Source of the DNA: Diphasiastrum complanatum | Lineage: Eukaryota; Streptophyta; Lycopodiopsida; Lycopodiales; Lycopodiaceae | Assembly (NCBI GenBank): GCA_029204225.1 | Contig: CM055096.1 | Location: forward strand, 64,407,370 to 64,471,369 | Direction of reading: 5' to 3' | DNA: 64,000 bases | Shown: piece after piece, positions 8,784-22,119 of the stretch | Layout: each line of letters starts with the position of its first letter | Position numbering within the stretch: the stretch's first letter is position 1 | Program-made: the position numbers and the translations under genes | The notes under the pieces: generated by a model | What the model saw: only the letters and a program-made list of their open reading frames with translations | The model's database searches: none | What the model was told of the DNA's origin: nothing

Positions 8784-11700
8784 TTTTTGATATATCAGAT
8801 ATTCAGCCCAGGTATAGGACAGAAATGAAATTGTTTTAGACTTTTTTCTACAATAATTAGTTTTTAAACATTTACTAATGTCATTACGTCTTCTTGGTAC
8901 CTGAGCTGAAATAGATTTTCAGGGAACTGAATCTGATACGTGGATTATATTGGATCTGTTAGTTGACAGAAGCTTGTCCCTAGATTTGATACATCAGTAG
9001 GTGTTTGAAGCTTATCGTTAACCAGAAAGGATCAGGATGTAATATTTAACCATGTTAATTCTACTGTTTCTATCACAAGATCAGATGTGGATTCGTAGTA
9101 TCCATCTGATAGGCATGCCAGTCATCCAAATAAATGGATTCTCCAGTGTTTTGGAAATAAGAGATAATATCCTATAGTGATTATAGAACAACAGATGATC
9201 AGTGGATCACTAGGATATCAGATAAGACGGTTAAGGGTTTTCTGAAAAAAAAAGCTGATGGCATGGGACATCAGTAATTTTGGAAGTGGAATTCTAGGGT
9301 TGTAAAGACTTGATGATCAATGGTGTGTTTTAGTACCTAGTCACGAAAGAAAACCATTCAATAAAATGTGGGGTATTTTGAAAATTTTTGAGGTTTAATC
9401 TAGATCCCAATGTGGTATCTCATTATTTACAAAATCAGAGGCCCTCAAATCTATATCTCACTTTCTTAATTAATCCTTTACTTCTTAGTAATTTCTCGAA
9501 TATAGATATCAGACTGATTTATATGATTCTTTCCAGCATGAAATTATTCTTTTGAAAGATTGTTATGTCATATAAATTACTATTTGTGTTAATAGACTTG
9601 GAATTCAAATAAATTCTAAGGTTAAAATGTTTCAAGAAATAGTAACTTCTATCACTCAGATTGAAAATATTTGAAGGAGAAGTCCTGTTTGTAATAGGGT
9701 GAATCCTTTAATGGAAACACTTATTACTAACTTTTCTTGGATTTAGATATTTTCATATATCATCTTTCTAGTTAACTTTTACTGAAATTGATTAATTTCT
9801 TTAAAGGAGGAGTGAAGTGGTAGGATAAATTTCTATTTGGGTATGGTTTGCGTAGTTTTCGGAAAAGAACCAGCTGTGGTATAGAAATGAGATTTGATCT
9901 GAAAGGAATTTCGAATAGATTCAGAGTAAGATGTCTAATTGGAACTTTTCCAATAAGAGGAATTCTCTAGGACTTGTGTGGACAATCTGGAACTAGAACA
10001 TGTTTGGAATTTGAATCATTATCTATAAGTAGTACAGTAAAAGGTCAAAGGTTACTAATTCCATTTTGATTGGAATAGAAGTAAGTTTGATCATAAATTA
10101 AGTCTGGGAGTTCTATATTCGGTCAATCTAATATTAGTTTAAGTACTGGGATCAGAGAGAGGTTGATTGAGTGGAAGAAATTATGTAATTATAGGTAAGT
10201 TGGATTGGAAAACTGTTGAGATTGAATTCGGCTCAAAGATTTCCCGGATATGTTATTTACTCATGAGAAATAGAAAATATTTTGTAGCTAAGTTACAAGA
10301 TCGTAGTGAGATATGTGAGTTTATGTACTGGGTCATAGTGAGATTATTCTCATATGTGCACGATTAATCTTGTGTGAATCTACTGTGTAATCCTAGTTAC
10401 TAAGGTTATCTGGTGCTTTTAACCTAGTCGGTGAACATGAATATATGATCAAGTATTGTTTGGACAGATACTTGCAGAGTTAACAAATCTTTGTATGGAA
10501 GACTTATGGATTAATTTATTTATGATTTGGGTAAGGATCTAAATGTGGTATCATACTAGTATAATTGAATTCTTCACCTAGACATTTGAGATTTCTGAAT
10601 CATTGGCAATTAACTTGAGTAGTTGATTACTCTAGGATGAAGTTAATTGGTAAAGCGATCAGTGTGATGTGGATTCACCGAAAACTGATGGTTTTTTAAT
10701 TATATTGCTTGTAAGACGCATGATTAGTAAATCATTTGGGTTCATCAGTTAAAATTGTGTGCATTGGATATACAGTATTCTTGGGATAGAGTATTCCTTA
10801 GTTAAGGAAGGGACTCAACTCATTAGTGATTGTATCCTAGAGAGCTCAATTAGATAACCAAGAATAATAATTGAATTGATATTCAACAGGATTTTGGGTA
10901 TCTAGATGTGATTCTGGATTGTAATCTAAAGTTTTTGTAGTTGAAGATGATTGTCATTTTGGTATGTGTTCAGTCTTTAATTACCAGTTGTTTATAGAAC
11001 TTGAATCTTGCACTTTAGTTAAAGAATCATGTTTTGAAAGTATTCCTAAATCCAGTATTTTCTTAATGGAAAGATTTTTGGAATGACTCTTACTTTTCTT
11101 GAGTTATGTTAGACATATACTCCAGTATCCTGTAAATGATTAAGTATGATTTGGATTTCAGAAAATTATGATTGACGAATCATATGAATTTAAATATTTA
11201 TGGTTGATAAATCATAAATAGATACTTGATTATTGTCAGAGGATTATAAGGAATTGTAATGATTCTTAAGTGTGATGATTAATTCTTGATCTATTATTTG
11301 AGTAAGAATTCAGATCAATGTTTTGAATCTCTCTACTCCAGTATTTTATTTGAGAACCTATGGATCTCACAGACATTCTCACAAGATAAGTACTTGTGGA
11401 GAATTTAATTTATCTAGCGGATGTTATTCTGCTACAGCTTATAGTCTGCAGATGCTTGAGTACAATATTTCTTCATTGATTGAATCTCCAGTTATCTTAG
11501 AAGGTAGACAAGTCTATTAAGATGAATGAATATTATTTTCTTGCATTTGGTGCTAGAAACAGGAGCATTTAACTCAAAAGAGTATCTGGGGTACTCAGAT
11601 TTGAGTTTAATCATTCTATATCTTAATGATTCTCCTAGAGATTCTAGCTAAATGAGTTATAATATCTTAGAATCTAGATTCTAAGGATATTTGTACTTGA

Positions 11701-11940
11701 AAGCTTATGAATTATCTGTCAAAGTTGTGGATAATTTCAGACTGTAATTATAATTATTTTATTATTTCTTTAACTTTAGTCTCCTAAGTTAGGTTATTTC
11801 ACCCAGTGTTTTACATAAAGGTGATGTTATTAACTTGTGTTGAGTGTAACCCTGTTGAGAAAATATATCTCTTACTGTACTTTTCAAACTAGAGTTTGTA
11901 CTCCATAGTAGAGATTAATGATTGGAAATAGGTTTATCTC
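8784..11940. other. 3.1 kb of ORF-poor, T/G-rich, C-poor DNA
   Basis: No open frame has a recognisable product; the two listed by length (10167-10367, 11323-11520) look random. The + strand is visibly poor in C relative to G and T, and short phrases such as aatgtggtatc recur (9408, 10543). It may be a strongly mutated retroelement internal region, but I could not assign a domain. Confidence 0.4.
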
Positions 11941-11954
11941 TGACAAAGGTTTTC

Positions 11955-13419
11955 AAAGCTTGACTAGAATCAGAATAACAATGTGCCAATCTATATAATT
12001 ATCCATGCCCCTTGCCGAGCGCAAGGATCTTATTACTGCTATCGATAATTCTGCATTGATCAGACTCAAACTCCTCCTTATAATCTAAATCTGTAATTCT
12101 ACTTACTGATAACATATTTGTAGAGAGTTTAGGAACATACAAGACTTTTGATAGTAGTTTGAATTGATCATGCTAGAACCTCAATCTTACAATACTTTCA
12201 CCTTTGATAGTGTGAGTGCTATCATCACCAAGATGAACATACTTCTTTTACAATGCTATAAGACGTATAGAAATGGAAAATCTCACAATGATTGGTCATG
12301 TGTTGAGTAGCTCCAGAATCCAGAAACCACGAATCGTTAATCGAATTCGCAGTTTTTCTTTGACCATAAAAGTGCCTTCGTCCATTTCAACTTCAAGAGA
12401 TGTTGTATTTGTATTTGATTGTTGATCAGGTTGCTTGATTGCATTCTTTACTTTGGAAATTTGGCAATCCTAGATCTCATGGTTATTGCGCTTGCAATAC
12501 CTGCAAAACATCTTCTTCTTTGACGAATGTGGATTTGATGATTGTTCTTGACTTTGAGTCTGTTTCTGATTCGATGTAGACTGCTTGGAGCTTTTCTGCT
12601 TCTGTCGTTTCGAGCCCTTGTTGACATACAGATCATGAGATGAAGAGGTAGACGAAGTGTCTTGACTTTTTCGATTATCTTCTTGCAACAACATAGTGAT
12701 AACTCTGGTAAGAATTAAATCTGAGTGTGTTGTGATGATCATTACCTAGTTCTCATATGTAGAGGGCAGGCTTGAAAACAATGTCATAATTGTGTCTTGA
12801 TCGTCTATGATTGATCCGACAACGGCCATCTGTTGCAAGAAATTCTTAAATTGGTTAATATGATTTTGAAGAGAATCATTATTTGACATCTTGAGTGTGA
12901 AGGATTTCCTTCAAAGATGTAACTTAGTAGTTATGTCTCTCACATCATATAGTGATCTCAGGATGTCCCAAACTTCTTTTGAAGTTCTGGCTTCAGCTAC
13001 GTGGCCAATCTGAGTATCTGATATATTGAGGATAATATGCACAAAAGCTTTGCAATCCTTTGACTTCCATTTCAAGTCGACTGTGTCGTTTTCAGGCTTC
13101 ACTTCAATACCTGTAACAACATCCCACAACTCGTAGGCAATTAGCAAGGTCTTCATCCTAAAATTTCATAAATGATAATTGGATCCACTTAGCTTGTTTG
13201 CGATAAGATCAGCTTTACTTTGAGAATTCATCTGGAACTTTAGACTGTCGATGATTCGATTGTTGTTAAGAGAAAGATACAATGCTGTGGAAATCAATTC
13301 TCTGATACCGAAACAAATTGATTCGAACTGAAGAATAATTTCATATCACGAAAGATACCAAGCGTAAGAGCTTATGCTCTAATAGTATTAGGCCTTGAAG
13401 AATCAATGATCTAATACCA
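11955..13419 (-). mobile_element. Copia family A, copy 1: gag to pre-integrase, 5' part only
   Basis: Reading on the minus strand from the LTR: leader 13419-13160; gag N-terminus at 13156-12911 (LLIAYELWDVVTGIE, TSKEVWDILRSLYDV); a zinc-knuckle region near 12742-12470 (FCRYCKRNNHEI, CX2CX4H with the last cysteine lost to a stop); then protease/pre-integrase homology near 12350-11955. It is colinear with 39560-41006. Several stops and frame changes show it is a pseudo-element. Homology stops near 11950. Confidence 0.8.
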
Positions 13420-14186
13420 TGTTGGAAAGAGGTGTGTGACAAATAGGTCGAACTCGAAAAGAAAAGAATTCAAATGACAAGAAAGAAAACTTATCATGCG
13501 CAGCAGAATAAACTATCTTCCTCTTTCTTTATGCATAACTACGCGAACAAAACAATAGTGATAGAAAACATGTTCGATCTTATAGTAACTAACTTTGAAA
13601 TCACTAGTACTAAAGTGATTATGTAGCCAAACATTAAGCATTGAAACATCAGACAAATAATTTGTCGCAAAACATTAGACAAACAATTAGTTGCAAAACA
13701 TCAGACAAATAATTAGGTGCGAAGAACTACAGAAACGCATACATTCTGAGACGAGACTGAACGCAATAGAAGATAGTATTGATTTAGTTTGAAAGCAAAA
13801 TAGATGTAAATGAGTACAACAAGTTGCGGATCGGAGCCACGTACTCTAAGCTATCTCTGAGCGGCTAAAATGTAATTCTGAATTAAGCATAACTACTGAT
13901 AAGTAGTAAGTGCAATAGCAATCTCTAATCAACCCAGAAGAACTGAGCTAGAATACTCAAGAGTGTACAAGCTCGTAGGCTTGAGAGAGAGAGAGAGAGA
14001 GCTAACTATTCAATACTTGATCCTCTTCTTAATCATAAGATGTTGAAATATGAATAGCTTTATATACTAAGCAATTAGGTCGTCAAAAGCGTCATCCAGT
14101 TGGCTGTGATGTGCTGGCATCCATCCAGTTAGGACTTCTCAGAAACTACTTGTTGATGGATTAATGCAAGTCGGTGGCTTTGGTCA
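13420..14186 (-). repeat. 5' LTR of copia family A, copy 1
   Basis: The LTR starts TGTTGGAAAG at 13420 directly next to a mutated primer-binding site (rc gatctaatacca, 13408-13419) and ends ...TTGGTCA at 14186, giving TG...CA ends. It is homologous to 41007-41845 and, inverted, to about 18369-19070. A short GA run at 13983-14001 occupies the position where copy 2 has about 87 bases of GA. Confidence 0.8.
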
Positions 14187-15420
14187 TAAAAAACAGTCTG
14201 TTTGCAAAAATGAACGTAAACTTTTTCTTGAGTCGTTTCGAGTAGTTATGCAGACTGTGTAAAAACATGAAGAAAACTACAAGTCTGGATAAAAGTTGGA
14301 TGAAGATTAAAATGTCAATTAGTCGGTAATCCAATACTATTGTCGCCAAGGTGAATATATTTCTTGGTACTGTAAGACGTATAGGACTCAAAACAACCGA
14401 TATGGCCGAACATGTGCTGAGTGGCTCCGAAAGCGAGAAACAAGAGCTGTCATCCAATGCTTTCTGATGATTTGTCATGAATGCATCATGATCCACTTTT
14501 TGACCGAGGTGAGATGCCTCTGGAGCTGCATTTGCCTATTGATTCGATTGCCATCTGTTGTTGTTCTTGGCCTTTAGTATTTGACAATCATGAATCTCAT
14601 GGTTAGTTCGTTTGCAGTATCTGCAAAACAACTTCTTCTTTTTCGGAGGATTCGACTACTCTTGATATTGGGTCGACTTCTGATTCAACTTCTATTTCGG
14701 GACTTTCTTCTTCTTCTTACTTGAGCTCTTGTTTGTGTATAGGTCATGAGAGTCGACATAATTCGAGGAACTGAAGGACTCGCTCTTTCGATTTTCTTCC
14801 TACATCAACATTGCAATGACTCTCGACAGAGTCAGATCTGGGTGTGTCATGATGACCATCACCCAGCTTTCTTATGAGCTTGGGAGGCTTGAAAGCAGCG
14901 TCATTACTATGTCTTGATCGTCGATGATAGATCAAGACAACGGTCATTTGTTGCAGTAGCTTCTTAAACTAGTTGATGTGATTGTATAATGGATCACCAT
15001 TGGCCATCTTGGGGAGAAAAAAAAAATTCTGAGATGTGGCTTGGAAGCTACATCCCACACATCATGTAGTGTGCTCAAGCTATCCCAGACTTCTTTCGAG
15101 GTCTGAGCTTCAAACACATGGCTGATTTCTGTATTTGAGATGTTGAGAATGATCAACGCGAATGTCTTGCCATCCTTCAGCTTCCATCGGGATATTGTCG
15201 CATCGTCTGCTTCGGGTCTTGCGTCGATACCCGTGACAACGTCATACGATTCCTTAACCATTAGCATAGTTTTCATCTTAAATTTTCACATGTGATAATT
15301 GGATCCATCGAGCTTGTCCACAACGCGACCAACCTTGCTTTGGGAATCCATGTGGAAGTTAGTCTAAGTGATAGTAGTGATCACTATCAATGACTTAAAA
15401 AAGAAAATTAGTATTATTTA
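14187..15420 (-). mobile_element. Copia family B, copy 1: leader, gag and start of protease
   Basis: On the minus strand, gag N-terminus lies at 15276-14944 (VKESYDVVTGIDARPE, SKEVWDSLSTLHDVWD), followed by a zinc-knuckle region near 14640-14590 and protease-start homology down to 14190. It is related to family A but distinct. The piece stops abruptly at the family A LTR, which implies that element A inserted into B. The same junction occurs at about 41845. Confidence 0.75.
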
Positions 15421-15422
15421 AC

Positions 15423-15692
15423 TTAGAATTTGCTTTGCACAGGAACACAGATCATGCTACACAGTAACACAAACAGAAAACACTGTCCACAACAAGCTCA
15501 CATAGCAACTGTATTTCTCAAAATGAAATTACACTATACATATAGTTGTTCACTTAGGCAACCCATGCATGACCCAGGTTGCCGTTGGCGGGACACGTGT
15601 CCCGTCTACTTGCCTCGTGGTGAGGCCAACTGATCCTTATCCACTGATAGGACCCACAGTTCTGTAACACAGTGATTCTACTTTAATTCTAA
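15423..15692 (-). repeat. 270-bp LTR (family L), 3' LTR of a minus-strand copia
   Basis: Inverted copy of 6348-6617 with the same length. On the minus strand it is preceded by a purine run (rc of ctctctccctta, 15693-15704), the expected polypurine tract, and by the RNase H end at 15749. It contains the perfect 16-base palindrome CGGGACACGTGTCCCG at 15589-15604, centred on a CACGTG. Confidence 0.85.
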
Positions 15693-15748
15693 CTCTCTCC
15701 CTTAAAGTAGATTCTACTTTTTATACAGTCATATGCATAGCTTTAAAG

Positions 15749-17290
15749 TCAACAAACTTTAAGTACAGAAAGCTTTGATCTAAACTTATCAAACTTTTCT
15801 CCAGTAAGTGGCTTAGTGAAAATATCAGCTAGTTGTTCTTCTGTGCGACAATGAACAACATGAATTTCACGACTCCGCAGCCTCTCACGTATAAAGTGAT
15901 ACTGAATCTCAATGTGTTTAGTTCTCGCATGGAACACTGGATTCTTTGCTAGCTGAATGCCGCTCTGACTGTCGCTATGTAAAGTCGTGGGATTTTTCTG
16001 CTTCATGCCAATTTCTTCCAAGATTTGTCTCAACCATATAGCTTCCTGTGCTGCACTACACATTGCCTTATACTCTGCTTCTGTGGTGGAAAGAGCAATT
16101 GCACTTTGCTTCTTACTGGACCAAGAAAAGCAACTACCACAAAACTGGAATACATACCCTGTGGTGGATCTACGATCATCATAGTCACCTCCTCAATCCG
16201 CATCCACATAGCTACACAACTCAGGTAAACCGTCATGCTTCCTGTAAATCAAGCCATACTCTGAAGTGCCTTTCACATAACGCAACATGCGTTTAGCTGC
16301 CTTCCAATGCATTTCTGTAAGTGCTACCATAAACTGACTTACAATGCCAACAACATAGCATATATCTGGTCTAGTCATGGTAAGGTAAATCAAGCTCCCT
16401 ACTAACTGTCTATACAGCGTAGCATCAAATGACTGTGACTCATCAAGCTTAGAAAGCTTTTTACCTGGTTCATTAGGAGTGTTTACTGGTTTGCAATCCT
16501 GCAACCTAAACCAGTGCAGCAACTCTTTGACATACTTCACTTGTGTTAAATCCACTTCATGTCCTTTTTGCCACACTTCTACTCCAAGGCAGTAATGCAT
16601 CAGGCTAAGATCTGTCATCTCGAATTGTTCCATGAGGTCTTTCTTGATCATCTCTATCATCTCTTGATTATTTCCTGTAATAATCAAGTCATCAACATAA
16701 ATAGCAATCAAAGCAACCATACCATCAAAGCATAAGACATATAGATTTGGATCAGAATGTGTTCTCACCATCCCCTTTGAATGAAAGTAGGCATCAATCT
16801 TGCTATACCACGCACGTGGTGCTTGTTTAAGACCATAAAGCGCTTTCTTCAAGCGACATACTTTATTTTTCTGTCCCTTCGCTACAAAGCCTTCAGATTG
16901 ATCCATGAACACTTCTTCTTCTAACTCACCATTTAGAAAAGCAGATTTCACATCCATCTGATGCAAAGGCCAACCAAAATGTGAAGCTAAAGCAACAAGT
17001 AGACGTAGAGTATTCCACTTACAAACCGGCGCAAAGGTCTCCTCATAGTCGATGCCTTTTATTTTGTGCGTACCCTTTGATCACCAATCTTGCCTTGTGC
17101 TTTGCTATACTTCCATCTGCATGATACTTAGTCCTGTATACCCATTTGCAACCAATGGGTTTCTTGCCAACTAGTGGTTCTACTAAGTCTCATGTGCTAT
17201 GCTTAGCAATTGACTCCATCTCCTCTCCCATGGCCTTGACCCAAATGTCATCATCCTTCGCTTCACCATAAGTCGAAGGTTCTTTGCTTT
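15749..17290 (-). pseudogene. Copia reverse transcriptase and RNase H
   Basis: From high to low coordinates: RT start near 17290-17060 (rc shows the WVYKTKY/KARLV region), then a frameshift near 17060, then 16966-16193 with VKSAFLNGELEEEVFMDQ, KALYGLKQAPRAWY and the catalytic YVDDLIITG. RNase H follows to 15749 ([14 protein letters not shown] and [16 protein letters not shown] regions, then the [12 protein letters not shown] helix). One TGA at 16193-16195 replaces the tryptophan expected in SDADW; the frame is otherwise open through it. Integrase and gag are missing upstream. The 3' LTR lies at 15423-15692. Confidence 0.92.
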
Positions 17291-17299
17291 GAATAATGC

Positions 17300-18368
17300 T
17301 AGTTAAGAGGACTATTTTTCGGTTTTTTCAACACAATAAAGTGGAAATTCATGACATACAACTCTTTCTCTAACACATGCAAACCACTTTACAGAATTAT
17401 AATCATCTAATTGGTCTGATCTTGCTGGATTTTGGCTCTTACTATCTATTTTGTGCCAAAAAGCATGAAAAACCAAGCAATTTTGACCAAAACATAGCTT
17501 AGAATCATAAATCATTGGAAAGAACCGGCATGCATCATTTATTTCATCATTAATGAACTCTAAAACAAAATTACACTTGCTGGAAAATTCAGATCTACCA
17601 AAGATTTGATCTACACAAGAAAAAGCTCCAAAAAAATATCACAAATTGGCCTTCAAGGACAATTCTCCATAAAACCACAAAGAATCCCAAGAGTAATGGA
17701 TCTTAGCAACATGCAGTGAAACCGGGATAGTACACCCACTTGCAACCTTGCTATCCACCTTGGAAGAGAATTCCCATGGATCCAATCCAAAATTTCGACG
17801 AAAGGTAGCCCTTCTCCATGTTCTCCAATCTTTGTAAGCCTTGCTCTGATACCAATATAAGGGAAGCTCTCTAAGATCCTGCTTACAAGATAAAACACAA
17901 TGGAAAACACACTATGGAGCAACCACCCAACCAAGCAACCAATCAACTCTAGAAGCTTCACCCCCAAGCCAAGGATTAAGAAACATGAAGGTAGAGTGAA
18001 ACCCTGGCAATGAATCAATGATCACAATGAGGAGTAGGACGAGTTTGGCCTCAATATATAGAGCCAAAAGCAACCCGGGCACATAGCCATGCATAGCCCT
18101 AAGTTCCCTATACATAGATTCACCTAGAATAGAGTCCTAAGCATGGACCGACTATTCATGGAATTGCTATTGATAACTCTACACATGCATACACTGTCTC
18201 ATACCTTGTCTAAACTCCATTTCGTGTGTTCTGGGCCTCACAAGGATATTAGTTACTTTCGGGACACATCCAGTATGACGTGGCATAACTAACATCTTGA
18301 TTTACTTGAGTGTCGTGTATCCAAGACTAGGAGTATATTGAATCCTACTTACTGGCCATGGACATAAT
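17300..18368 (-). mobile_element. Copia leader, primer-binding site and LTR start (element D)
   Basis: GCTCTGATACCA at 17843-17854 is the exact reverse complement of the plant copia primer-binding site, so an LTR in minus orientation should begin just after it (about 17855) and run rightwards. 17300-17842 would be its leader. I see no gag and could not define the outer LTR end, which is interrupted by or joined to the family A LTR beginning near 18369. Confidence 0.55.
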
Positions 18369-19070
18369 AAAAGCCACCGACTTGCATTAATCCATCAGCA
18401 AGTAGTGTCTGAGAAGTCCTAACTGGATGAATGCCAGCACAACACAGCCAACTGGATGACGCTTTTGACAACCTAATTGCTTAGTATAAATAGCTATTCA
18501 TATTTCAACATCTTATGATTAAGAAGATGATAAGTATCGAATAGTTAGCTCTGTCTCTCTCAGGGCCTACGAGCTTGTACACTCTTGAGCATTCTAGCTC
18601 AGTTCTTTAGAGTTGATTAGAGATTGCTATTGCGTTTACTGCTTTTATCAGTAGTTGCGCTTAATTTAGACTTAAATTTTAGCCGCTCAGAGATAGCTTA
18701 GAGTATGCGGCTCCGATCCGCAACTTGTTGTACTCATTAACATCTGTTTCGCTTCCATACTGAATCAATACTATCTTCTTATTGCGTTCAATCTCGTCTC
18801 AAAATGTATGCATTTATGTAGTTCTTTGCGACTAATTATTTGTCTGATGTTTCGTGACTATTATTTGTCTAATGTTTTGCGGCATATTATTTGTCTTTTC
18901 TATCACTATTGTTTTGTTCGAAATTGATAGGCGTAGTCATGTATAAAGAAAGAGGAAGATAGTTTATTCCGCTGCGCACGATAAGTTTTCTTTCTTGTTG
19001 TTCGAATTCTTTTTTATCGAATTCTTTTCTTTTTGAGTTTGACCTATCTTTCACACACCTCTTTCCAACA
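18369..19070 (+). repeat. Family A LTR in + orientation, probably solo
   Basis: About 700 bases homologous, in inverted orientation, to 13420-14186 and 41007-41845. It starts around aaagccaccgacttgcatt and ends ...cacctctttccaaca. What follows (aatagcgcac) is not a primer-binding site and no + strand pol precedes it, so this is best read as a solo LTR. I could not confirm a target-site duplication. Confidence 0.75.
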
Positions 19071-20383
19071 AATAGCGCACATGCTATCAAAGGTGAAGGT
19101 ATAGTAAGATTACAATTTTCAAATGATTGATTCAAGCTACTGTCGAATGTCCTTCATGTACTGAATATTTCTACAAATTTGCTCTCTCTTGACACTTCAA
19201 GATGTCACTCACAAGGGCGCAGTTCACATAGTAGCAATTAGGAGCTTTCCTCTCTCTCATAGATATTCTCTTCGCATCCTTCATGATAGTCTCGCACCAC
19301 TTTCATACCTTCAACTCGGGTGACACACTACTTGGCAAATAAGTATCCCAAGGAGTGTCTTGATATATTCTTTTGCTTCCCATTGGATTTACCTTCTTGA
19401 CTCCAATCGGCAAGTACCTCTCCCTTGGATCTCGAATAGGTGGAGTTCGATCGTGGTCATCCTCCTGATCTTGATCTTCATGCTCAATTTCTTATGGTCA
19501 TCCTTCTCATCCTCTTCCAAGATAGTAGGAAGTCTCTTAATGTCACCATCACCATCAATATCATCAAACCTATGCATCTCATAAAAAATTACATCAAAAG
19601 TTGACCAAAATTCCAACTTTTAGAAATTATAGTGCAAGACTACCTATTGCCTTCAAGCAATCAACCGAATCTTCAATTGTTCGATTTGACGCACCACAAC
19701 TTCCAAAAGACGATTTTTGTCATTTTCTAGCCAACTTCACCGCTTGCTCAAACCAACACGAATTCGACTCAGATTTTTCACAAATCTGGCTCTCGTCCTT
19801 GTCCTAATCACCTCACTTTAGTACCAAGTAAACAAAAGTAAAGTTGATTGATTCAATCACACAAGCACATCACCAAGCGCTTCCAAGACAAGACAAGACA
19901 AAAACAAATTGCTCGCTACACACTGTATTTCACATTAACCTCAAATTACAAGATCCTATACATAAGTAGAAATTAGGGGCTTGAAATAGATTTGCCCACT
20001 ATCTAGAACTAAGAGAGAGAAAAAGTTAAAAAAATTGGCAAATAACTGCAAAACAGCTAGTTAATTATTGTCTTTTTAACTATTTTGGTAGCAAACTTTT
20101 GCTCCTTGTAGGTCGCCCTTGATGCTGAAACTAACTGCATATCGGTTGGTGCAATATCAAGCACTAACGATGTGATTTTGTCAGCAATACTATGTTTGTT
20201 TCAACAAACCAAAAAATTTCAACAATTTTTAGTTTTCATCTAGCTCACGCCCGTGACTGTGACATCTGATTCCTTAGCACGTACTAATTAAGCCTGCAAT
20301 CAACTTTTTACAATTCTTCGAATTCTTTTAGAGCAGGACTCCCAGTCGACGTCAAATTGCTCTACACCAGGGCTCTGATACCA
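19071..20383 (-). mobile_element. Copia leader with primer-binding site (element E)
   Basis: GCTCTGATACCA at 20372-20383 is an exact reverse-complement copia primer-binding site followed by TGTCACAG at 20384, a plausible LTR end. The 1.3 kb to its left should be leader and gag of a minus-strand element, but I recognise no domain in it; open frames at 19360-19807 are unremarkable. Confidence 0.5.
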
Positions 20384-21250
20384 TGTCACAGATCTGTCAT
20401 GCAATATACGTTAGCTAACTCATTGGCTAACCAACAATCAAATTCACATAGTTTACTGAAGGAGAGATCACACACCAACCCAAGAAACACTTTTTGCGAA
20501 ATGTATTAACAAAGAGAAATTGAAGTACATATATAGATAAACTTTTTGTAGGGGTTACAATTACATGGTAAAATGGTTCTGTTATGTACCCTGACATGTA
20601 GATAGGCAAGCTAGTAGGTAGATTGTCTGACACGTATCACTCATACATTGGACCAAGTGTCCCAATGAGCATATGACACATGTCCAGTTGACCCGTCATG
20701 CACTAGACCAAGTGTCCTAGTAAGCATATGAAACGTGTCACGTTGACTAGTCAAGCTGTCATGTCCAGTACTGATCTTGGATTGTTTATCCCGCTAGAGA
20801 TTAGTGGGCCTACCTCAACCCGTAAGTTAATTTATGATTATGAGGGGTTTTGGGGCCCTCATGTGCATATGGTCATAATCAATGGTTGGAGGCCTAAACT
20901 CATGATGGCAGATTATTATGGGTCTATCAGTGAGTCATAGGAAAACTGGATGACGTGGCCTAGTTAGGCTGCAGAGGTGTCCATTGAGGTGTCACAGTGC
21001 ACTACTAGTGGTGCATGGACTTTGGAGGGTATAAGTATATCCATTGGGATCTCACTAGTGCATGCTTGATTTGTGATTAGTAGCTACATGTTGGTATGGA
21101 TGCACTAGCAAAGTAAGCCGCAACAAAGCAACACAAGGGAATCAGATGGTGGACAAACCAACCCAACCAAACCTAGATCTTACACATCTAGCCCCCAAGC
21201 TATGTATCAATCTCTCACAGAAAAAATAATAATAATATAACCCTTATACA
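20384..21250 (-). repeat. Probable LTR of element E
   Basis: It begins at TGTCACAG right after the primer-binding site. The right end is not certain. The stretch has LTR-like character with no ORFs, and three degenerate copies of a gacc(c/a)agtgtcc phrase near 20650-20760. No second copy exists in the window, so boundaries are a guess. Confidence 0.35.
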
Positions 21251-22119
21251 ACCCTTCCTATTTTTTAAGGAGGTCAGTCCAACACACTCTCATGGAACCT
21301 AGTATCCCTTTAACCATCTCAAAATAAGTTACTATAACTGATATTTACATTGCAATTTACAATGGTCTTCACGCGACGATGAGTTAGCCATTTAAGATTT
21401 ACTAATTACAATTTACAATTTACATTAGGCAAAGGGATTTAAAGTACATGTGACAAGGAGAACCATTCTTTCCATGTGCTTAGTTTATCTTAGACATGTT
21501 ATGAAAGATGTCAATATGGTGGACTCCGGAGGCGGCCAGTCAAGATTGAGTGATGCAATTATATGTCATCCTTGAATCTTTATCCCATCCTTTGATTGGT
21601 GGAGAGATTCCCAAATGAGCCTATTGAGGCGAAGAGTAGATTTTCCCCAAAGTGGCAAGCCTGTTGTACCCAAGATAAAAGAGTGTGGTCAAAGTTGACA
21701 TCATCTTGAGAGGAGAGGGGAGGATTTTTCCTTTGAAGCTGTTCTAAGAAGTTGTAAGTCTTCTAGAAGTGTAGTACAAGTGCTCTTTTAAAGGTTGAAA
21801 CTAGTGCTTTTCTTCTTCTTCTTCTTCTTCTTCCAAATTTCTTGTGACTTTCTTGCTTTTATGGGCAGCTCCAGCAGCCACCACCGTTTCGCCGCACATT
21901 CATGATCTTTGAATTCAAAGACCAATCAAAAAAAGTCGTCAGCACAACATTGCCCGTCTCCCATCCTACGGTGGAGAATCGTTGCTGTTCCTTGTACGGT
22001 CCAGATTGGAAGACACAAATCGTAAATGGATGCGGGTAGCGGCTGGGCGGTGGCAGCAGAAGTGGTGGCAACGCCGGCTCGTGTCTTTATGGCACGCAAC
22101 GCCTTTGAGCCTGCTAAGC
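21250..22119. other. Intergenic DNA upstream of the phospholipase promoter
   Basis: No convincing gene. Open frames around 21859-22283 on both strands overlap each other and show no recognised domain. A (CTT)n run of about 24 bases lies near 21809-21832. Confidence 0.4.
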
